Below, one piece after another: positions 1-8,638 of a DNA stretch of 64,000 nucleotides (position 1 is its first letter; the number at the start of each line of letters is the position of its first letter). The translations under genes were made by a program, and so were the position numbers. The notes beneath the pieces were generated by a model that was given only the letters and a program-made list of their open reading frames with translations, ran no database searches and was not told the DNA's origin. Source of the DNA: Phycisphaeraceae bacterium (GTDB taxonomy: Bacteria > Planctomycetota > Phycisphaerae > Phycisphaerales > UBA1924); assembly GCA_019636675.1 (NCBI GenBank), contig JAHBXC010000006.1, positions 1 through 64,000 of the forward strand, given 5' to 3'.

Positions 1-1002
1 GCGCAGGGCGTGCACAACAACCAGTACCTGCAGTTCACGCAGGCCCACGGCATGACCTTCAGCACGATCCGCGGGCCGGTGAACCCGATCAGTCTGGAGC
101 CGAATGTGCCGTTTATCGGCAACAGCGTCATCCGCAGCGTGGCGTACGACTACCGCATCTCGACCACCGAACTCACGGTGAGCCAGTACTTCCGGTTCGT
201 CGAGGCCGTCGCGCCCCACATCCAGGCGCTGGGAGGGACCCCCGGTCGGCTCGCCGGCAGCAACACGCTGTTGTACCTGGGCATGTCGGGCGGCATCCCT
301 CGCTACCAGATGCTCGCCGGCTCGGCGAACATCCCGGCCCGCAACACCATCGAGTACTTCGCGCTGATGGCCAACTGGATGCACAACGGCTCGCCCGGCG
401 TGAACGAGGCGACGATGGCCGACTTTCAGAGCGGGGCGTACGCCGACTGGCGCAACCCCGTGCGCAGCGAGGGGGCGCAGGTCTGGATCCCCTCGCGCGA
501 CGAGTGGAACAAGGCGGTGTACTGGGACCCCAACCGCGACGGCCCGGGTCAGGGCGGGTACTGGCTGTATCCGAACGCGAGCAACGAGCCCCTGAACCCC
601 GGCGATCCGGCGCTGGGGGGCGAGACCAACGCGGGGACGCAGCAGCAGTGGCCCGCGGGCCACGACCGCATGCCGTGGGATGTGGGCAGTTACCCGGATG
701 TGCAGACGCCGTGGGGGCTCCTGGACGCGTCGGGGGGCGGGCGGGAATGGACGGACACGAAGCGCAGCCTCAACACCTATTTCGTGGAATCGACGGGGCG
801 GGGGGAAACGGATTATTCGGGGACACCGATTCTCGGCTACGGCGACTCGGTGCTGGATGACAGGATGCACCGGCCCTTCACCAGCGGCTACGGGGGATTT
901 GCACAGCCGATCACGGTCCGTTTCGCCGCGGCGATCCCCGCGCCGGGTGTTCCGGCGTTGCTTGGCGTCGCGGCGTTCACCTGTTTGCGAAGGAGACGAT
1001 GA
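1..1002 (+). CDS. Secreted SUMF1/FGE-fold protein with C-terminal sorting tail, 5' truncated
   Basis: The reading frame is open to the left edge and the first residues read A-Q-G-V-H-N-N, which looks like the end of a signal peptide, so the true start lies outside the window. The body resembles the formylglycine-generating-enzyme/SUMF1 fold: ISTTELTVSQYFRFVEAV near the start, WIPSRDEWNKAVYWDP in the middle and WGLLDASGGGREWTDT later. The catalytic cysteine pair of true FGEs and the usual GFR ending are absent, so it is probably a non-catalytic, lectin-like use of the fold. The end, PAPGVPALLGVAAFTCLRRRR, is a Pro-rich motif, a hydrophobic stretch and an Arg cluster, like PEP-CTERM-type sorting signals. 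Export and surface anchoring are inferred; the ligand is unknown. Confidence 0.75.
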   Translation, partial: AQGVHNNQYLQFTQAHGMTFSTIRGPVNPISLEPNVPFIGNSVIRSVAYDYRISTTELTVSQYFRFVEAVAPHIQALGGTPGRLAGSNTLLYLGMSGGIPRYQMLAGSANIPARNTIEYFALMANWMHNGSPGVNEATMADFQSGAYADWRNPVRSEGAQVWIPSRDEWNKAVYWDPNRDGPGQGGYWLYPNASNEPLNPGDPALGGETNAGTQQQWPAGHDRMPWDVGSYPDVQTPWGLLDASGGGREWTDTKRSLNTYFVESTGRGETDYSGTPILGYGDSVLDDRMHRPFTSGYGGFAQPITVRFAAAIPAPGVPALLGVAAFTCLRRRR

Positions 1003-1109
1003 TGCGAAAGACACTGGGGGCGTTATGCCCGCGTGTGCACGCGTGATCGCCTCGCACGGTCAGACCTCGTTTGACCATGCCACCCGCTGAGGAAGGTGAA
1101 CGCAGCGCA

Positions 1110-1130
1110 CCGGCAAGCGTTGCTTGCCGG
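1110..1130. terminator. GC-rich hairpin between convergent genes
   Basis: CCGGCAAGC, a 3-base GTT loop and GCTTGCCGG form a perfect 9-bp stem in the gap between the plus-strand SUMF1-like gene and the minus-strand rho gene. There is no T tract, so it may be a Rho-assisted stop or a small repeat rather than an intrinsic terminator. Confidence 0.4.
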
Positions 1131-1195
1131 CGCCACCCGAGAGATGTTGCGTGCAAATGAACGGTCGTTCGGAGAAGTCGCCGTTCAGCGCTGAA

Positions 1196-2410
1196 TCACG
1201 CCGACGCGGGCGCCCCCGACGACGCGCCGACCAGGTCGGCGTTGGTCGGGAAGCGTTCGAGGGCTTTGAGCAGCTGCTCGACCTGCATGTGGGGCTGCAT
1301 GCTCATCAGGCGCCGGCGCAGGGCGGTCACCGTCTTGAGCGTGGGGTCGTCCAGCAGCAGGTGCTCCTTGCGCGTGCCCGACGACGCGAGGTTGATCGCC
1401 GGGAACACGCGCCGCTCCGAGATCTTGCGATCCAGGATCAGTTCCATGTTGCCCGAGCCCTTGAACTCTTCGAAGATCACCTGATCGGCCGCCGAGCCCG
1501 TGTCGACCAGGCAGGTCGCGAGAATCGTCAGCGAGCCGGCCTCTTCGGTGTTGCGGGCGGCGCCGAAGATCTGTCGCGGCATCTCGAGAGCGCGCGAGTC
1601 GAGCCCGCCCGACATGGTGCGCCCCGACCCGGCGAAGCGGCGCGACGCGTTGAAGGCGCGACCGAGGCGCGTCAGCGAGTCGAGCAGGTACACGACATGC
1701 TTGCCCGTCTCGACCATGCGCTTGGCGCGCTCGAGGGCGTAGAGCGCCAGTTCGATGTGGCGCTCGTTGTCGTTGTCGTTGGAACTCGCGAGGACGCGCG
1801 CCGGGACATTGCGCTTGAAGTCGGTGACCTCTTCGGGGCGCTCGTCGATGAGGATCGCGAAGACCTCGAGCTCGGGGTGGTTGTGCTTGAGGCCCGAGGC
1901 GATGTCCTTGAGGAGCGTGGTCTTGCCGGCCTTGGGGGGCGAGACGATGAGGCCGCGCGTGCCGCGACCGATGGGGCAGAACAGGTCGATGAGGCGGCAT
2001 GAGGGCGAGCAGCCCCGGTGCTCGAGAGTGAGCCGGGGCTGGGGGTCGAGACTGGTGAGCTCGTGGAAGGCCTTGGTCTTGGCGAAGTCGTCGGGGGGGA
2101 GGCCCTCGATGGAGAGGAAGCTGGAGACGACGGGCATGGGCTTGCCGCCGCGCCCGCCCTTGCGTTTGCGCGACTTCTTCTCGCCGATCTCGACGATGAC
2201 CTCGAGCCCGTTGCGCAGGCGGTACTTGTCGGAGAGTTCTTCGGGGATGAGGGGCGAGTCGATCTTGCCGGTGGAGACGGCGCCCGGTGTGGGGAAGGGG
2301 TTGAAGGAGGGCGGCGCGCCGTCCGCGGTCTCGGGGACGATGCGGACGCGCCCGCGGAAGCCGCCTTCGGCGCGATCGGGCAGATCGAGGATGCCAATCT
2401 GGGTTGTCAT
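1196..2410 (-). CDS. rho: Transcription termination factor Rho
   Basis: Hexameric RNA-dependent ATPase that releases nascent transcripts. The order matches Rho: an N-terminal OB-type RNA-binding part starting at GILDLPDRAEGGFRGRVRIV, then IGRGTRGLIVSPPKAGKTTL with the Walker A PPKAGKT, the LIDERPEEVTDF segment, LLDSLTRLGRAFN (Walker B), FGAARNTEEAGSLTI and the FEEFKGSGNMEL / RKISERRVFPAI block. At about 404 residues it is slightly shorter than the E. coli protein because the N-terminal helical bundle is missing and a basic KKSRKRKGGRGGK insert sits in the RNA-binding part. ATG at 2410 (MTTQIG) is chosen over an upstream in-frame GTG at 2428; neither has a strong ribosome site. It is divergent from the enzyme I gene. 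Confidence 0.96.
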   Translation of the reverse strand: MTTQIGILDLPDRAEGGFRGRVRIVPETADGAPPSFNPFPTPGAVSTGKIDSPLIPEELSDKYRLRNGLEVIVEIGEKKSRKRKGGRGGKPMPVVSSFLSIEGLPPDDFAKTKAFHELTSLDPQPRLTLEHRGCSPSCRLIDLFCPIGRGTRGLIVSPPKAGKTTLLKDIASGLKHNHPELEVFAILIDERPEEVTDFKRNVPARVLASSNDNDNERHIELALYALERAKRMVETGKHVVYLLDSLTRLGRAFNASRRFAGSGRTMSGGLDSRALEMPRQIFGAARNTEEAGSLTILATCLVDTGSAADQVIFEEFKGSGNMELILDRKISERRVFPAINLASSGTRKEHLLLDDPTLKTVTALRRRLMSMQPHMQVEQLLKALERFPTNADLVGASSGAPASA

Positions 2411-2786
2411 GCGTTCACGGTGGTGCACGGCCCGCGCATGCGAAAGGCGCGAGGAACCGTTAAGGATCGGGCGATGCCAAGGCCGCTCGTTGCTGGCCGC
2501 GTCTCACGCGGCTGTGGCCGACGCCCCCTCGTACGCCTTGCACAGGCCGGAGGGGACATCCGCACGATTGGAGCATGCCGGGCCCGGGCGGTCAAGCGCC
2601 CCTGCGCACATCCCTTGCATGCCGCGTCGGTCGCATATGCAGGCCAGACGGGTCGGCGCGTGTTCGGCTAGTATCCGGCCCTCGTTCTCGGACGCGTCGG
2701 CGATCCCCTCCGACGGGCGTGAACGAGACCTCCTGCCCCGCGGCTCTGGTTCCGGGCTCGCCGCGGCTGTCACGAGAAGGGTTCGG
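2411..2786. other. Divergent intergenic region rho / ptsP
   Basis: 376 bp with no convincing gene. It must hold the promoters for both divergent genes. A TAGTAT box near 2672 is a possible -10 for the plus strand, but no good -35 is visible. GAGAAGG at 2774-2780 is the ribosome site of the downstream gene. Confidence 0.5.
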
Positions 2787-4547
2787 ATGGAGATCTTCAA
2801 AGGCATCCCGGTGTCGGCGGGCGTGGCGATCGGTCGCGTGCTCGTGCTCGACGACGCGCGCGTGCGCATCCCCCGACGCACCGTCGATTCCAACGAGGTG
2901 AAGGGCGAGCTGACCAAGCTCGAGAGCGCTCTCGAGATGTCCCGCGCCGAGCTGCTCGACCTTGAGAGCCGCGCCCACCAGCGCCTGGGCGACGACGCGG
3001 CCCAGATCTTCGCGTTCCACCGGGGCATGCTGGGCGACCCCTCGCTCACCGGCCCGATCCGCGAGCGCATCGAGCGCGAGCGCGTGACGGCGGAGTTCTC
3101 CGTCGTGCAGGCCTTCGGCGACCTGGCCGAGTGGTTCCGCTCTCTCGACGACCCGAGTTTCAGCGCCAAGGTCGACGACGTGTGGGACCTGGAGCGCCGC
3201 GTGCTGCGCCACCTCATCGGCGAGCAGAAGACACGCCTCGCGCGACTCACCGAGCCGGCCGTCGTCGTGAGCCACGAGCTGACCCCCAGCGAGGCGGCGT
3301 CGTTCACGCCCGAGACGGTGATGGCGTTCGTGACCGATGTGGGCGGGCGCACCAGCCACACCGCGATCATGGCGCACGCGATGGGCATCCCGGCGGTCGT
3401 CGGCGCGGGCCGGCTCACCGCCGCCGCCCAGGACGGGGACCTGATCATCGTCGACGGCGACCGGGGCGTGATCGTCCTGAACCCCGACGAGGAGACGGTC
3501 CAGGAGCATCGCGCGTACATCGAGCGCCAGCGCCTGTTCCGCACCTCGCTGGCCGATCTGGCCAGCGAAGAGGCCACGACGACCTGCGGCGAGCACATCA
3601 CGCTGATGGGGAACATCGAGTTCCCGCGCGAGGCGGCGGCGGTCATCGAGATGGGCGGCGAGGGCGTGGGGTTGTACCGGACCGAGTTCCTGTTCCTCAC
3701 CAAAGACGACGAGCCCACCGAGGAAGAACAGTTCGAGACCTACGCCGAGGCGGTGCGATCGCTGGGGGGCCGGCCCATCACCTTCCGCACCTTCGACCTG
3801 GGTGCCGACAAGTACACGAGCAAGCAGGCGAAGGACCCCGAGCGCAACCCGTTCCTGGGGCTGCGCAGCATCCGCTACTGCATGCAGAACCTCCCGATGT
3901 TCCGCACGCAGCTGCGAGCCATCCTTCGCGCCAGCGCGCTGGGGCCGGCGCGGATCATGTTCCCCCTCATCACGACCCTCACCGAGCTCCGCCAGGCGCG
4001 CATGGTGCTGCGCGATGTCATGGAGGACCTCGAGGACGAGGGCGTGCCCTTCGACCGGGGGCTGAAGGTCGGGATGATGGTCGAGTCCCCGGCGGCGGCG
4101 GTGATGGCGTCGGCCTTCGCGCGCGAGGTCGATTTCTTCTCGATCGGCACCAACGACCTGGTGCAGTATGTCCTGGCGGTCGATCGCACCAACGAGCACG
4201 TCGCGTCGCTCTATACCCCCAGCCACCCGGCGGTGCTGCGCCTGGTCAAGGACGTGATCCGGGCGGCGCGTCGCCAGGGGGTCGAGGTGTCGATCTGCGG
4301 CGAGATCGCCGGCGATGTCGAATACACCATGTTGCTGCTCGGGATGGGATTGCGTACCCTCTCAGCGTCGCCCGGCGCGATCCCCCAGCTCAAGAGGGTG
4401 ATCCGCAGCGTCGATATTGAGACCTGCGAACGGCTCGCCCGAAAGGTCGGCTCGCTCGATTCCGAACGCCTCGTCGCGGCACAACTCCGCGATGCGGCGA
4501 GGAAAGTCATCCCCGAAGCGTTCGACGGTCGGTCCGTCGAAGACTGA
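2787..4547 (+). CDS. ptsP: Phosphoenolpyruvate-protein phosphotransferase (PTS enzyme I)
   Basis: Cytoplasmic enzyme that takes phosphate from PEP onto a histidine and passes it to HPr. The 586-residue length fits the family (about 575). MEIFKGIPVSAGVAIGRV is the usual N-terminus; GGRTSHTAIMAHAMGIPAVVG carries the phosphorylated histidine (H191); the C-terminal PEP-binding barrel shows GEGVGLYRTEFLF, ITFRTFDLGADK, NPFLGLRSIRYC, GMMVESPAAAVMA, SIGTNDLVQYVLAVDR and SICGEIAGD. The ATG at 2787 has GAGAAGG 6 bases upstream; the frame stays open further upstream but without family similarity. No HPr or sugar permease is nearby, so a regulatory (PTS-Ntr-like) role is possible, though no GAF domain is present. 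Confidence 0.96.
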   Translation: MEIFKGIPVSAGVAIGRVLVLDDARVRIPRRTVDSNEVKGELTKLESALEMSRAELLDLESRAHQRLGDDAAQIFAFHRGMLGDPSLTGPIRERIERERVTAEFSVVQAFGDLAEWFRSLDDPSFSAKVDDVWDLERRVLRHLIGEQKTRLARLTEPAVVVSHELTPSEAASFTPETVMAFVTDVGGRTSHTAIMAHAMGIPAVVGAGRLTAAAQDGDLIIVDGDRGVIVLNPDEETVQEHRAYIERQRLFRTSLADLASEEATTTCGEHITLMGNIEFPREAAAVIEMGGEGVGLYRTEFLFLTKDDEPTEEEQFETYAEAVRSLGGRPITFRTFDLGADKYTSKQAKDPERNPFLGLRSIRYCMQNLPMFRTQLRAILRASALGPARIMFPLITTLTELRQARMVLRDVMEDLEDEGVPFDRGLKVGMMVESPAAAVMASAFAREVDFFSIGTNDLVQYVLAVDRTNEHVASLYTPSHPAVLRLVKDVIRAARRQGVEVSICGEIAGDVEYTMLLLGMGLRTLSASPGAIPQLKRVIRSVDIETCERLARKVGSLDSERLVAAQLRDAARKVIPEAFDGRSVED

Positions 4548-4858
4548 ACGGACAGCGGCGCAAACCCTGTCTGAACAGACACTTCGGAAAGAAATCACCC
4601 CCCGGACGCCTCGGTGCGCGCCCCTCACGGGCCGCCGCGACCGGACCCGGGGGATCGCCGCTCGCCGGTCGCACGGCAGCGCGCCGCTCGGAGAGCGTCC
4701 CTCTCCTGCGTGTCGAGAGAGCTTCCCCCCGGGGCGGCGCCGGACGCGCGGACGACGGACCCTCCGACCAGCCGCGGGTGCGACCCCACGACGCGCGCGA
4801 CCCGCCTCGAGGGCGCTCCGGAGCGCCCCCGGGCGATCAGCCCATGGAAGGGGCTTGT
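4548..4858. other. Intergenic ptsP / RNase E-G
   Basis: 311 bp, very GC-rich, no recognisable gene and no hairpin followed by a T run. It ends with GGAAGGGG (4846-4853), which places the ribosome at the GTG at 4859. Confidence 0.5.
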
Positions 4859-7216
4859 GTGTCCGCCAAAGCCAAGATGATCGTGAACTATGTGCCCGGC
4901 GAGGAGTGCCGGGTCGCGGTTCTTCAGGACGGGGCGCTCGAAGAGCTCCACGCCGAGCGCTCCGACAGCGCCAGTCATGTCGGAAACATCTATCTCGGGC
5001 GCGTCCAGAACGTCGAGGCCGGCATCCAGGCCGCGTTCGTCGACTTCGGCCTGGGCGAGAACGGGTTCCTCCATGTCTCCGACCTGCACCCTCGCTACTT
5101 CCCGGGCGCTGACGACGACGAGGCCGAGCGCGTGGGCAAGAAGACGCCCCGGCGCGAGAGGCCCCCGATCCAGGCCTGCCTGAAGCGAGGCCAGGAAGTC
5201 ATCGTGCAGGTCCTCAAGGAGGGCATCGGCACCAAGGGCCCCACGCTCACCAGCTACCTGTCCATCCCGGGCAAGTACCTCGTGATGATGCCCCACATGG
5301 ACAACGTCGGCGTCTCGCGACGCATCGACGACGAGGAGACCCGGCGCACGATGCGCGCCACCCTCGACCAGCTCGACCTGCCCGAGGGGTTCGGCTTCAT
5401 CCTGCGCACCGCCGGCTTCGAGCGCACCAAGATCGAACTGAAGCGCGACCTCGCGTATCTGCAGCGACTCTGGAAGGACATGGAGACCCGGCTCAAGAAG
5501 GGGGGCAAGCCGCGCCTGCTCTACGCCGAGTCCGACCTCCTCCTGCGCTGTCTGCGCGACGTGCCCACCACCGAGGTCGACGAGATCGTCATCGACGACG
5601 AGGCCGCCCTCCGGCGCGCCGCACGCTTCCTCAAGATCATCGCCCCGCGCAGCGCCACCAAACTCTTCAACTACAAGGACCCGGCGCCGATCTTCCACGC
5701 CTACGGCGTCGAGGACCAGATCAAGCAGATGCACTTGCGCGAGGTGCCCATGAAGTCCGGCGGGTCCATCGTCATCGACGAGGCCGAAGCCCTCGTCGCG
5801 ATCGATGTCAACTCCGGCAAGATGCGCGACAACAAGGACGCCGAGACAACGGCGCTCAAGACCAACATCGAGGCCGCCGACGAGATCTGTCGCCAGCTCA
5901 AACTCCGTGAGCTGGGCGGCGTGGTCATCATCGACTTCATCGATATGCGCAAGATCCAGCACCGCAAGCAGCTGGAGCAGCGCGTCCGCGACAACCTCAA
6001 GCGCGACCGCGCCAACACCAAGACGCTGACCATCTCCGAGTTCGGCATCATGGAGATGACCCGCCAGCGCATGCGAGGGAGCCATCGCAAGACGCACTTC
6101 ACCGGCTGCCCCACCTGCAGCGGGCGCGGGCTGGTTCAGCGCCCCGGCTCGGTCACGGGCGAGGCCCTGCGCGAGGTCGCCGCCCTCCTGGCGCGCGAGA
6201 AGATCGCCAAGGTCGAGATGGTCGTGTCCCCTCGCGTCGCGGGCGAATTGCTCAGCGCCGGGCGTCATCGCCTCTCGCGCATGGAGCGCATCTCGGGCAA
6301 GCAGGTGCTGGTGCGCGTCAGCAACAACATCGGCCTCGACGAGCTGCAGTTCTTCGTCTACGACCACATGGGCGCCGACCTCGAACTCGACCGCCTGCCG
6401 GCGCTGCGCCCCCCCGAGACGCTCGAGCCCTACACCGACACGGTCAAGGCCGGCGCCGAGTGGATGCTCGACCCGCTCGAAGAGGCCGCCGAGCTCGCCC
6501 GCCTCGAGGCGGACGCCGAGCACAAGGCGCTCGACGAGATGCGCCAGATGGAGCTCACCGCCGCCGAGGGCCCCATCGCCGGCATCGACGAGATGCCCTC
6601 CGAAGAGGGCGAGGGCGGCAAGAAGAAGCGCCGACGCCGCCGGCGTCGCAAGGGCAAGGGCGCCGACGCCGAGCAAGGCGCGCCCCAGCAGCGCCAGCAG
6701 CCCGGCTCGCAGCGCGACGAGGACGAGGACGACGACGACTCGGACGAACCCGCCGATCGCGAGCAGGGCGCCCAGGAAGGCGGCGCGCCCTCCGGCGAGG
6801 GCGGCAAGAAGAAGCGCCGACGCCGCCGGCGTCGCAAGGGCAAGTCGGGCGTCGGCCCCGACGGCGCGCCGTTCGAGGGCGACGAGCCCCGGCGCGACGA
6901 GACGCCGCACGTCGAGCCCAAGCCCGGCTCGCGCGACGATCACGACGGCGACGACGACGAGCCCGAGTCCCGCGAACCGGGCGAGAGCGCCGGCGTTGGT
7001 CCGAAGAAGAAGCGCCGTCGCCGCGGCAAGAAGGCCGCGTCGCCCAGCGCCGTCGTCGAGATCAACGCGACGCCCCGTCCGGCGCCGGCGGCCAAGCCCG
7101 CGCCGGCCCCAGCGCCGGCCCCGGTCGCGAAAGCGCCCGTGAAGAAGGCGCCTCGCACCCTCTACGCCAGCCACCGCAAGGTGAAGCCCTCCGAGGTCCC
7201 GCAGCGCGAGGATTGA
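4859..7216 (+). CDS. rng: Ribonuclease E/G family endoribonuclease with Arg-rich tail
   Basis: Endoribonuclease for rRNA maturation and mRNA decay. About 785 residues. SHVGNIYLGRVQNVEAGIQAAFVDFG and GFLHVSDLHP are the S1 RNA-binding domain. AIDVNSGKM and GGVVIIDFIDM give the two metal-binding aspartates of the DNase-I-like catalytic domain, and CPTCSGRG is the zinc-link that joins dimers. After about residue 540 the protein becomes disordered, with acidic patches and two copies of GEGGKKKRRRRRRRKGK plus a third PKKKRRRRGKK block, then a Pro/Ala tail; such tails commonly bind RNA or partner proteins. GTG at 4859 is preferred because GGAAGGGG lies just upstream; an ATG at 4844 would add five residues. 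Confidence 0.93.
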   Translation: MSAKAKMIVNYVPGEECRVAVLQDGALEELHAERSDSASHVGNIYLGRVQNVEAGIQAAFVDFGLGENGFLHVSDLHPRYFPGADDDEAERVGKKTPRRERPPIQACLKRGQEVIVQVLKEGIGTKGPTLTSYLSIPGKYLVMMPHMDNVGVSRRIDDEETRRTMRATLDQLDLPEGFGFILRTAGFERTKIELKRDLAYLQRLWKDMETRLKKGGKPRLLYAESDLLLRCLRDVPTTEVDEIVIDDEAALRRAARFLKIIAPRSATKLFNYKDPAPIFHAYGVEDQIKQMHLREVPMKSGGSIVIDEAEALVAIDVNSGKMRDNKDAETTALKTNIEAADEICRQLKLRELGGVVIIDFIDMRKIQHRKQLEQRVRDNLKRDRANTKTLTISEFGIMEMTRQRMRGSHRKTHFTGCPTCSGRGLVQRPGSVTGEALREVAALLAREKIAKVEMVVSPRVAGELLSAGRHRLSRMERISGKQVLVRVSNNIGLDELQFFVYDHMGADLELDRLPALRPPETLEPYTDTVKAGAEWMLDPLEEAAELARLEADAEHKALDEMRQMELTAAEGPIAGIDEMPSEEGEGGKKKRRRRRRRKGKGADAEQGAPQQRQQPGSQRDEDEDDDDSDEPADREQGAQEGGAPSGEGGKKKRRRRRRRKGKSGVGPDGAPFEGDEPRRDETPHVEPKPGSRDDHDGDDDEPESREPGESAGVGPKKKRRRRGKKAASPSAVVEINATPRPAPAAKPAPAPAPAPVAKAPVKKAPRTLYASHRKVKPSEVPQRED
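6608..6658 (+). repeat. 51-bp perfect direct repeat, copy 1
   Basis: Identical over 51 bp to 6794-6844. Both copies lie in the same frame and encode GEGGKKKRRRRRRRKGK in the RNase E/G tail. Perfect identity despite synonymous freedom points to recent duplication or gene conversion. Confidence 0.9.
6794..6844 (+). repeat. 51-bp perfect direct repeat, copy 2
   Basis: Second copy of the repeat at 6608-6658, in the same reading frame and separated by an acidic linker (DEDEDDDDSDE). Confidence 0.9.
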
Positions 7217-7255
7217 CGACCCGCGCCCTTTCGTGACGAAAGAGTGCTTTGCACC

Positions 7256-8500
7256 ATGGCCCGTGCGACACGCGTGATTGTGTTGGGTTCGACCGGCTCC
7301 ATCGGGCGTCAGACGCTCGAAGTGGTGTCGTCGCTCAACCGGCTCGCCTTCGAGGATCGCTTCCCCCGGCGCGTCGAGATCGTCGGCCTCGCCGCCGGCA
7401 ACGACCTGAACCTGCTCGCCGAGCAGGCCGCGGCCCACGGGGTGGGCGATGTCGCCATCGCGCGCGACGACGATCAGGCGAAGGACCGGCTCGACCCCTT
7501 CCGCGCCCGCCACGGCGCCGACGCCGCCGAACGCCTCGTGCGCGAGGTCGACTGCGACATCGTCGTCTCGGCGATCGTCGGCTTCGCCGGGCTGCGCGCG
7601 ACGCTCGCCGCCGTCGAGAAGGGCGCGCATGTCGCGCTGGCCAACAAAGAGACGCTCGTCGCCGCCGGCAGCGTGGTCACCGACGCGGCCCGACGCTCGG
7701 GCGCGCGGCTGCTCCCGGTCGACAGCGAGCACTCCGGCGTGTGGCAGTGCCTGATGGGCGTGCCTTTCGACACCCCTCCCGCGAGCGGGAGGGGGCAGGG
7801 GGAGGGCCTCGTCCCACCCTGCGCGCTGCCCGAGGCCGTGTCGCGCGTCACGCTCACCGCGTCGGGCGGCGCGCTGCGCGACTGGCCCCTCGAGAAACTC
7901 GAGCTCGCGACGGCGAAGGACGCGCTCGCGCACCCCACCTGGGCCATGGGGCCCAAGGTCACCATCGACTGCGCCTCGCTCATGAACAAGGCGTTCGAAC
8001 TCATCGAGGCGCACTGGCTCTTCGGGCTGCGCTCCGACCGGCTGGGCGCGATCCTGCACCCTCAGTCGATCGTGCACGCGATGGTGGAGACCGCCGACGG
8101 CTCGGTGCTGGCGCAGATGGGCTCGCCCGACATGCGCACGCCCATCCAGATCGCGCTGACCTGGCCCGACCGCGCGCCCGTCGCGCACACGCCCCTCGAC
8201 CTGGCGAAACTCTCGACGCTGGAGTTCCGCCCCATCGACGAGCGCCGCTACCCGGCCTACGCCCTCGCGCGCGAGGTCATGGACGCCCCCGAGGACAAGG
8301 GCACGCTGGGCGCGATCATGAACGCCGCTAACGAAGAGGCCGTCGCGGCGTTCATGGACGGGAAGATCCCCTTTGGCGCGATCGTCCGGCTGGTGCGCCA
8401 GGCGATGGACTCGGTCGGCGCCCGCCCGGCGCGCACCCTCGACGATGTGCTCGCCGCCGACGCGTCGGCGCGCATGTTCGTGCGCAAGGCGATGGGGTGA
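7256..8500 (+). CDS. dxr: 1-deoxy-D-xylulose 5-phosphate reductoisomerase
   Basis: NADPH-dependent second step of the MEP isoprenoid pathway, converting DXP to MEP. VLGSTGSIGRQTLEVV is the NADPH-binding loop, ALANKETLVAAG and PVDSEHSGVWQCL follow, then TASGGALRDWP, HPTWAMGPKVTIDCASLMNK and HPQSIVHAMVE, all in family order over about 414 residues (E. coli 398). The extra length is mostly a 15-20 residue insertion after SGVWQCLMGVP that is encoded by a palindromic repeat (7773-7806). It falls in a loop of variable length in this family. ATG at 7256 is chosen; a GTG at 7244 is an in-frame alternative. It lies between RNase E/G and rseP on the same strand; the dxr-rseP neighbourhood is conserved in many bacteria. 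Confidence 0.96.
   Translation: MARATRVIVLGSTGSIGRQTLEVVSSLNRLAFEDRFPRRVEIVGLAAGNDLNLLAEQAAAHGVGDVAIARDDDQAKDRLDPFRARHGADAAERLVREVDCDIVVSAIVGFAGLRATLAAVEKGAHVALANKETLVAAGSVVTDAARRSGARLLPVDSEHSGVWQCLMGVPFDTPPASGRGQGEGLVPPCALPEAVSRVTLTASGGALRDWPLEKLELATAKDALAHPTWAMGPKVTIDCASLMNKAFELIEAHWLFGLRSDRLGAILHPQSIVHAMVETADGSVLAQMGSPDMRTPIQIALTWPDRAPVAHTPLDLAKLSTLEFRPIDERRYPAYALAREVMDAPEDKGTLGAIMNAANEEAVAAFMDGKIPFGAIVRLVRQAMDSVGARPARTLDDVLAADASARMFVRKAMG
7773..7806 (-). repeat. Palindromic repeat element A, copy 1 (inside dxr)
   Basis: CCCCTCCCGC and GCGGGAGGGG form perfect 10-bp arms around GA, followed by a GGGCAGGGGGAGGG flank. The same arms and flank occur at 13607-13640 and, with a different loop, at 10849-10888. 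In dxr it is read in frame as PPASGRGQGEG. Confidence 0.85.
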
Positions 8501-8510
8501 GGGAAGAAGG

Positions 8511-8583
8511 GAGTGGGGAGCAGGCAGCGGGAGCACGAAGAACAAAGCCGGGGTGGCGTGGTACGGCGTAGCCGTGCCACGGG
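8511..8583 (+). repeat. Dispersed intergenic repeat element C, copy 1
   Basis: A roughly 73-bp stretch between dxr and rseP that is clearly related, in inverted orientation, to 11892-11969. It contains GGGAGCAGG-like and AAGAAC-like blocks, then the hairpin CGTGGTACGGC-GTA-GCCGTGCCACG at 8557-8581 (11-bp stem with one G-T pair). Confidence 0.75.
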
Positions 8584-8638
8584 ATCTGACCGACCGCCTC
8601 GGGGGCGAGCGAGCGCACGCTTCCCCTAGAATCCCCCG

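Noticed and set aside
2787..4547. Extension of enzyme I to an upstream start at 1755
   Set aside because: It would run antisense through rho; the ribosome site and family alignment fix the start at 2787.
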